A DNA stretch of 64,000 nt from positions 2,976,001 to 3,040,000 of the forward strand of contig NZ_LT707065.1 in assembly GCF_900156745.1 (NCBI RefSeq), read 5' to 3'. Under the pieces are notes generated by a model. That model made no database searches. It saw only the letters and a list, made by a program, of their open reading frames with translations, and was not told where the DNA came from. Position 1 is the stretch's first letter. Every line of letters starts with the position of its first letter. This stretch comes from Achromobacter sp. MFA1 R4. Its GTDB lineage: Bacteria; Pseudomonadota; Gammaproteobacteria; Burkholderiales; Burkholderiaceae_B. This document shows, piece after piece, positions 59,570 to 64,000 of the stretch. The position numbers and the translations under genes are program-made.

Positions 59570-61270
59570 CTACAGCGCGTATTGCAGGATGGCCCGGCAG
59601 GCCACGCTCTCGTCGGGGGGGATGGCGTAGGGATCGCGCGGCGCCAGGCGGTGCAGCAGCACCTGGTCGGCCAGCCGCGCGCGGCTTTCCAGGCCGGCGC
59701 CGGTGGCTTCCCAGCGCAGGGCGGCCATCGAGACGGCGTGGTAGAGCAACGATGCGGCCTGGCGGGCCAGTTCCGCGTGGTCGCCCTGCGCGGCGTGTTC
59801 GGCCAGCGCATAGGTCTTTTCCAGGGCGTCGGCCTGCGCGTCGGCCAGTCCGGCCGGGCAGGGCACGCCCTCGGCCAGCAGGCGGTCGATGTGGCTGCGC
59901 AGCGCGGGCAGGGAATTTTCTTTCTTGATGGCGCGCAGCACGTCCAGCGCGACGATGTTGCTGGTGCCCTCCCAGATGGAGCCCAGATGCGCGTCGCGGA
60001 CCAGCCGGGGCTCGGTCCATTCTTCGATGTAGCCGCAGCCGCCGCGCACTTCCATGGCGTCGCCGGTGACCTTGCGCGCATCGCGGCAGGCGCGGAACTT
60101 GATGAGCGGCGTCAGGATGCGGGCCAGCGCGGGGTCGGCCGCGCCCTGGTCGGCGTCGGCCAGCGCCCGCGCCGTCTGGAACATCACGCTGCGCGCCTGT
60201 TCGGCCCACACCGTCATCTTGACGAGCTGGCGCTGCATCAGCGGCATGTCGATCAGCCGCTTGCCGAAGGCGCGGCGGTGCTGCGACACGTAGACGGCCT
60301 CGGTGACGGCGCGGCGCATCAGGCCGGCGGCGCGCATGCCGTTCGATAGCCGCGAGTTGTTGATCATGTCGGCCATGTGCTTGAAGCCGCGGCCGCGTTC
60401 GCCCACCAGCCATGCCACCGCGCCTTCCAGGCGGATCTCGCCGCTGGCCATCGAGCGGGTGCCCAGCTTGTCCTTCAGGCGCAGGATGCGGTAGTGGTTG
60501 TGCGTCCCGTCGGCCAGGTCGCGCGGCAGCAGAAAGAGCGACACGCCCTTCAGGCCGGGTTGCGCCTCGCTGCGCGCCAGCACCATCGCGAAACCGGCGT
60601 CGGGGTTCGAGCAGAACCACTTGTCGCCGTGGATGCGCCAGGTGCCGTCGTCCTGGGCCTGGGCCGTGACCTCGGTGGCGCTGACGTCCGAGCCCGCGCC
60701 CTGTTCGGTCATGAACATCGCGCCCTGGCGCAGCGTGTCGAAATCCTGCGAGGTGACTTGCGGCAGCACGCGCTCGACCAGCGCCGGATCGCCGAACTTG
60801 CGCAAGGTGCGCGCCAGCGAGTCGGTCATGCTGACCGGGCAGCACAGGCCGAATTCGGCCTGCACGAAAAGATGGCTGAGCGCGTACTTGGCCGCCGCGG
60901 GCATGGGTTCGGGCCAGCCGAGCACGCCGCCGCGATGGGACAGCGCGGCCAGGCCGAATTCGCTGTAGGCCAGGCGTTCCAGTTCCACGTAGGCGGGGTG
61001 CTTGTCCACGCGCGACTCGTCCGTGCCGGCGCGGGTGCGCACCGACAGCGTGGGGGGATGCTTGTCGGCCACGGACGCCAGTTCGTCCATGAGGCCGCCC
61101 GCCAGTTCGCCCAGGCGCCGCAGGTGCGGCAGCAGATGCGCCTGCAGGTCGGCGGGCAGGTAGCGGCGGCTGAGCGCCTCGGCATAGGGGTCCGCGTCGA
61201 ACAGGTTCAGCCCCCGGGAGTCCGGGACGGGCGTGGTGGTGGCGGCAACGGGCAAGACGGGGGTATCCAT
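59570..61270 (-). CDS. AidB-like acyl-CoA dehydrogenase
   Basis: The start is the ATG at 61270 (566 residues, MDTPVLPVAATTT). It is longer than ordinary acyl-CoA dehydrogenases, as in the AidB group. Flavin motif MTEQGAGSDVSATEV (~195-209), WFCSNPDAGFAMVLAR, and C-terminal GGCGYIEEWTEPRLVRDA with SIWEGTSNIVALDV are present. AidB itself protects DNA from alkylation, but operon context (Bug and CoA-transferase) favours acyl-CoA oxidation here. It heads an operon divergent from a LysR gene, with an FNR-type box between them. Confidence 0.9.
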   Translation of the reverse strand: MDTPVLPVAATTTPVPDSRGLNLFDADPYAEALSRRYLPADLQAHLLPHLRRLGELAGGLMDELASVADKHPPTLSVRTRAGTDESRVDKHPAYVELERLAYSEFGLAALSHRGGVLGWPEPMPAAAKYALSHLFVQAEFGLCCPVSMTDSLARTLRKFGDPALVERVLPQVTSQDFDTLRQGAMFMTEQGAGSDVSATEVTAQAQDDGTWRIHGDKWFCSNPDAGFAMVLARSEAQPGLKGVSLFLLPRDLADGTHNHYRILRLKDKLGTRSMASGEIRLEGAVAWLVGERGRGFKHMADMINNSRLSNGMRAAGLMRRAVTEAVYVSQHRRAFGKRLIDMPLMQRQLVKMTVWAEQARSVMFQTARALADADQGAADPALARILTPLIKFRACRDARKVTGDAMEVRGGCGYIEEWTEPRLVRDAHLGSIWEGTSNIVALDVLRAIKKENSLPALRSHIDRLLAEGVPCPAGLADAQADALEKTYALAEHAAQGDHAELARQAASLLYHAVSMAALRWEATGAGLESRARLADQVLLHRLAPRDPYAIPPDESVACRAILQYAL

Positions 61271-61341
61271 GGCGGCATCCGGGGACGAGGGCGGGAGATG
61301 GCCTATGGTGCGGGGCTTGATTAATCTATTCAAATACTGTT

Positions 61342-61355
61342 TTGATGTAGATCAA
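61342..61355. promoter_or_regulatory. Perfect FNR/ANR-type box between the AidB-like operon and a LysR gene
   Basis: TTGAT-GTAG-ATCAA matches the FNR/ANR consensus TTGAT-N4-ATCAA at all ten defined positions. It lies in a 121-base divergent gap that is unusually AT-rich for this window. The centre is about 43 bases before the LysR ATG and 78 bases before the dehydrogenase ATG. Confidence 0.6.
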
Positions 61356-61391
61356 TCCAAAGAAAATATAGATCTGCCTAGGGAGCGATGC

Positions 61392-62300
61392 ATGGACCTG
61401 GACCCGCGCCTGCTGCGGTATTTCATCGCCGTGGCCGAGGAACGCCATTTCAGCCGGGCGGCGGCGCGCCTGCACATTTCCCAGCCGCCGCTCAGCTATG
61501 CGATCCGCCAGCTGGAAGAAAACGTCGGCGCGCGCCTGCTGGCCCGCACCAGCCGGCACGTGGAACTGACCGACGCCGGACAGGTGCTGTATCGCGAGGC
61601 GCACATCCTGCTGCGCCAGGCCGAGGAGGTGCGCACGCTGGTGCGGCAGGTGGACGCGGGCCTGCGCGGGCGCCTGCGCATCGGCTTCGTGGGATCGATG
61701 CTGTATCGGGGCCTGCCCGCGCTGCTGAATGCCATGCGGGCGGCGCTGCCGGATGTGGAACACGTATTGACCGAACTGAACTCGCACGACCAGATCGAGG
61801 CGGTGCGGCGCGGCGAGCAGGACCTGGGCTTCATCCACGCCAATCCGGTGCCGGACGGGGTGCAGGCGCGCGACCTGATGGCCGAGCCCTTCGTGGTCTG
61901 CCTGCCGGACGCGCATCCGCTGGCGGGTCGCGAATCGGTGGGGCTGGCGGAGCTGGCGTCGGATGATTTCGTGTTTTTCGCCCGCGCGGCCTCGCCCAGC
62001 TATTACGAGACGGTGCTGTCGATGTGCGTGTCGGCCGGCTTCACGCCGGCGATCCGGCACGAGGTGCGCCACTGGCTGAGCGTGGCGTCGCTGGTGTCGC
62101 AGGGGCTGGGGGTGTCGATCGTGCCGGCCTGCCTGTCGCGCAGCGGGCTGGCGGGCACCCGCTTCATCGCTTTCGAGCACAAGGCGCGCTCGATCAGCCA
62201 GGTGATCTGGCCTGATACGGCGCGTTCGCCCCTGCAGGAGCGCGCGGTGGCGCTGGTGGCGCAGGCGTTTCCGCCGCCGCCGAGCGCCGCCGCGGGGTGA
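61392..62300 (+). CDS. LysR-family transcriptional regulator
   Basis: The start is the ATG at 61392 (302 residues, MDLDPRLLRYFIAVAEERHFSRAA); GGGAG lies 6-10 bases upstream. The N-terminal DNA-binding helix LHISQPPLSYAIRQLE is of the BenM/CatM-like kind, and the effector domain includes LRIGFVGSMLYRGLPALL. It diverges from the AidB-like/Bug/CoA-transferase operon and is its probable activator. It converges on purU. Confidence 0.93.
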   Translation: MDLDPRLLRYFIAVAEERHFSRAAARLHISQPPLSYAIRQLEENVGARLLARTSRHVELTDAGQVLYREAHILLRQAEEVRTLVRQVDAGLRGRLRIGFVGSMLYRGLPALLNAMRAALPDVEHVLTELNSHDQIEAVRRGEQDLGFIHANPVPDGVQARDLMAEPFVVCLPDAHPLAGRESVGLAELASDDFVFFARAASPSYYETVLSMCVSAGFTPAIRHEVRHWLSVASLVSQGLGVSIVPACLSRSGLAGTRFIAFEHKARSISQVIWPDTARSPLQERAVALVAQAFPPPPSAAAG

Positions 62301-62303
62301 GGA

Positions 62304-63158
62304 TCAGCGGAACACGACGGTCTTGTTGCGGTTCAGCAGGATGCGGTGCTCGACGTGGCTGCGCACGGCGCGCGACAGCACCAGCGATTCGATGTCGCTG
62401 CCCACCTGAGTGAGGTCCTGGGCGGTCATCGTGTGATCGACGCGCTCGATGTCCTGGTCGATGATCGGGCCTTCGTCCAGGTCCGAGGTCACGTAGTGGG
62501 CGGTGGCGCCGATGATCTTCACGCCGCGCGCATGGGCCTGGTGATAGGGCCGCGCGCCCTTGAAGCTGGGCAGGAAGCTGTGGTGGATGTTGATCGCGCG
62601 GCCGGTCAGGGCGCGGCACATGTCGGCCGACAGGATCTGCATGTAGCGGGCCAGCACGACCAGGTCGATGTTTGCCTTGTCGACGATCTCCAGGACCTGC
62701 TTTTCCTGTTCCAGCTTGGTGTCGGGCGTGACCGGCAGGTAGTGGAACGGGATGCCGTAGGACGCGGCCAGGCTGGCGTAATCGTTGTGGTTGGAGACGA
62801 TTGCCGCCACGTCGGCGTGCAGATGGCCGCTGTGCACGCGGAACAGCAGGTCGTTCAGGCAGTGGCCCTGCTTGCTGACCATGATCAGCAGGCGCTCCTT
62901 GCGGCGCGCGTCGTGCAGCTTGAGTTCCATGCCGTAATCGGCGGACAGGGTATCCAGGCGGGCGCGCAGGTCGTCGGCGGCCACGTTGACCGGCAGGTCG
63001 AAGTGCACGCGCAGGAAGAAGCGGCCCGTCTCTTCGTCGCCGAATTGCTGCGAATCCAGGATGTTGCAACCCAGTTCGAACAACAGGCCGCTGACGCGGT
63101 AGACGATGCCGGTGCGGTCGGGGCAGGACAGGGTCAGGATGTAGTCGTTGTGCTGCAT
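62304..63158 (-). CDS. purU: Formyltetrahydrofolate deformylase
   Basis: This 284-residue enzyme hydrolyses 10-formyl-THF to THF and formate, balancing one-carbon and purine metabolism. An N-terminal ACT domain (~6-85, LTLSCPDRTGIVYRVSGLL) senses Met/Gly in relatives. The formyltransferase domain has the catalytic segment INIHHSFLPSFKGARPYHQA and the Asp in YVTSDLDEGPII. It lies 40 bases after the FAD oxidoreductase on the same strand and probably shares its transcript. Confidence 0.95.
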   Translation of the reverse strand: MQHNDYILTLSCPDRTGIVYRVSGLLFELGCNILDSQQFGDEETGRFFLRVHFDLPVNVAADDLRARLDTLSADYGMELKLHDARRKERLLIMVSKQGHCLNDLLFRVHSGHLHADVAAIVSNHNDYASLAASYGIPFHYLPVTPDTKLEQEKQVLEIVDKANIDLVVLARYMQILSADMCRALTGRAINIHHSFLPSFKGARPYHQAHARGVKIIGATAHYVTSDLDEGPIIDQDIERVDHTMTAQDLTQVGSDIESLVLSRAVRSHVEHRILLNRNKTVVFR

Positions 63159-63198
63159 GGCGGGGATGGCTGAAAGGGAAAAAAGGAGTCGGGCGGGA

Positions 63199-64000
<802 letters not shown>

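Overview
The window is high-GC proteobacterial chromosome. Gene order (glyQ-glyS-gmhB-plsC; hda-pcnB-folK; tsaE-amiC with mutL-miaA), GTG and TTG starts, many LysR regulators and five tripartite-tricarboxylate-type ('Bug') solute receptors all suggest a betaproteobacterium of the Alcaligenaceae (Achromobacter/Bordetella type). This is inferred from gene content; no rRNA gene is present to confirm it. I saw no tRNA, rRNA, CRISPR array, transposase or prophage.

Layout. 1-8269: 3' part of fadE, then a minus-strand housekeeping run glyQ-glyS-gmhB-plsC-ygjP-like-gloA-def. 8364-12830: a minus-strand catabolic operon (HisD-like dehydrogenase, Bug receptor, M81 peptidase-like protein, XRE-cupin regulator). 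13169-16241: crotonase, class I fumarase and an AhpD-like protein. 16266-21567: a CoA-transferase / hydratase-2 / SDR operon, a divergent LysR gene and a Bug gene. 21631-23134: a secreted LprI-like protein and an 830-base gene-free stretch full of repeats, including a 34-bp inverted repeat and 23 copies of GTCCCA(A).

23135-36462 is a large acyl-CoA catabolic block. Nitronate monooxygenase, Bug, AMP ligase, a cysteine-less thiolase-fold protein and its DUF35 partner lie on the minus strand. Two acyl-CoA dehydrogenases and a crotonase diverge from them. A LysR gene then diverges from a hydratase / CoA-transferase / CitE-type lyase / PfkB kinase set that resembles C5-dicarboxylate (itaconate, mesaconate or citramalate) degradation. 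36515-48491 is core genome: folK, pcnB, HAD phosphatase, hda, purM, miaA, mutL, dedA, amiC, tsaE, fumC.

48573-50419 holds two genes that look foreign to their surroundings. One encodes a LysM protein whose middle part carries an ADP-ribosyltransferase-like R-S-E pattern and whose C-terminus is membrane-active in appearance. The other encodes a small Trp-rich protein that could be its immunity partner. 50626-62300 is accessory transport and catabolism: AEC transporter, a strongly biased Bug gene, LysR/gamma-glutamyltransferase, an APC permease, and a CoA-transferase / Bug / AidB-like dehydrogenase operon facing a LysR gene across a perfect FNR-type box. The window ends with purU and the 3' part of an FAD oxidoreductase gene.

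Best candidates for something undescribed: the LysM/ART-like toxin pair (48573-50419), the 34-bp inverted-repeat element whose mismatches are all G-U pairs on one strand (22743-22922), and the cysteine-less thiolase/DUF35 pathway with its shared promoter motif.
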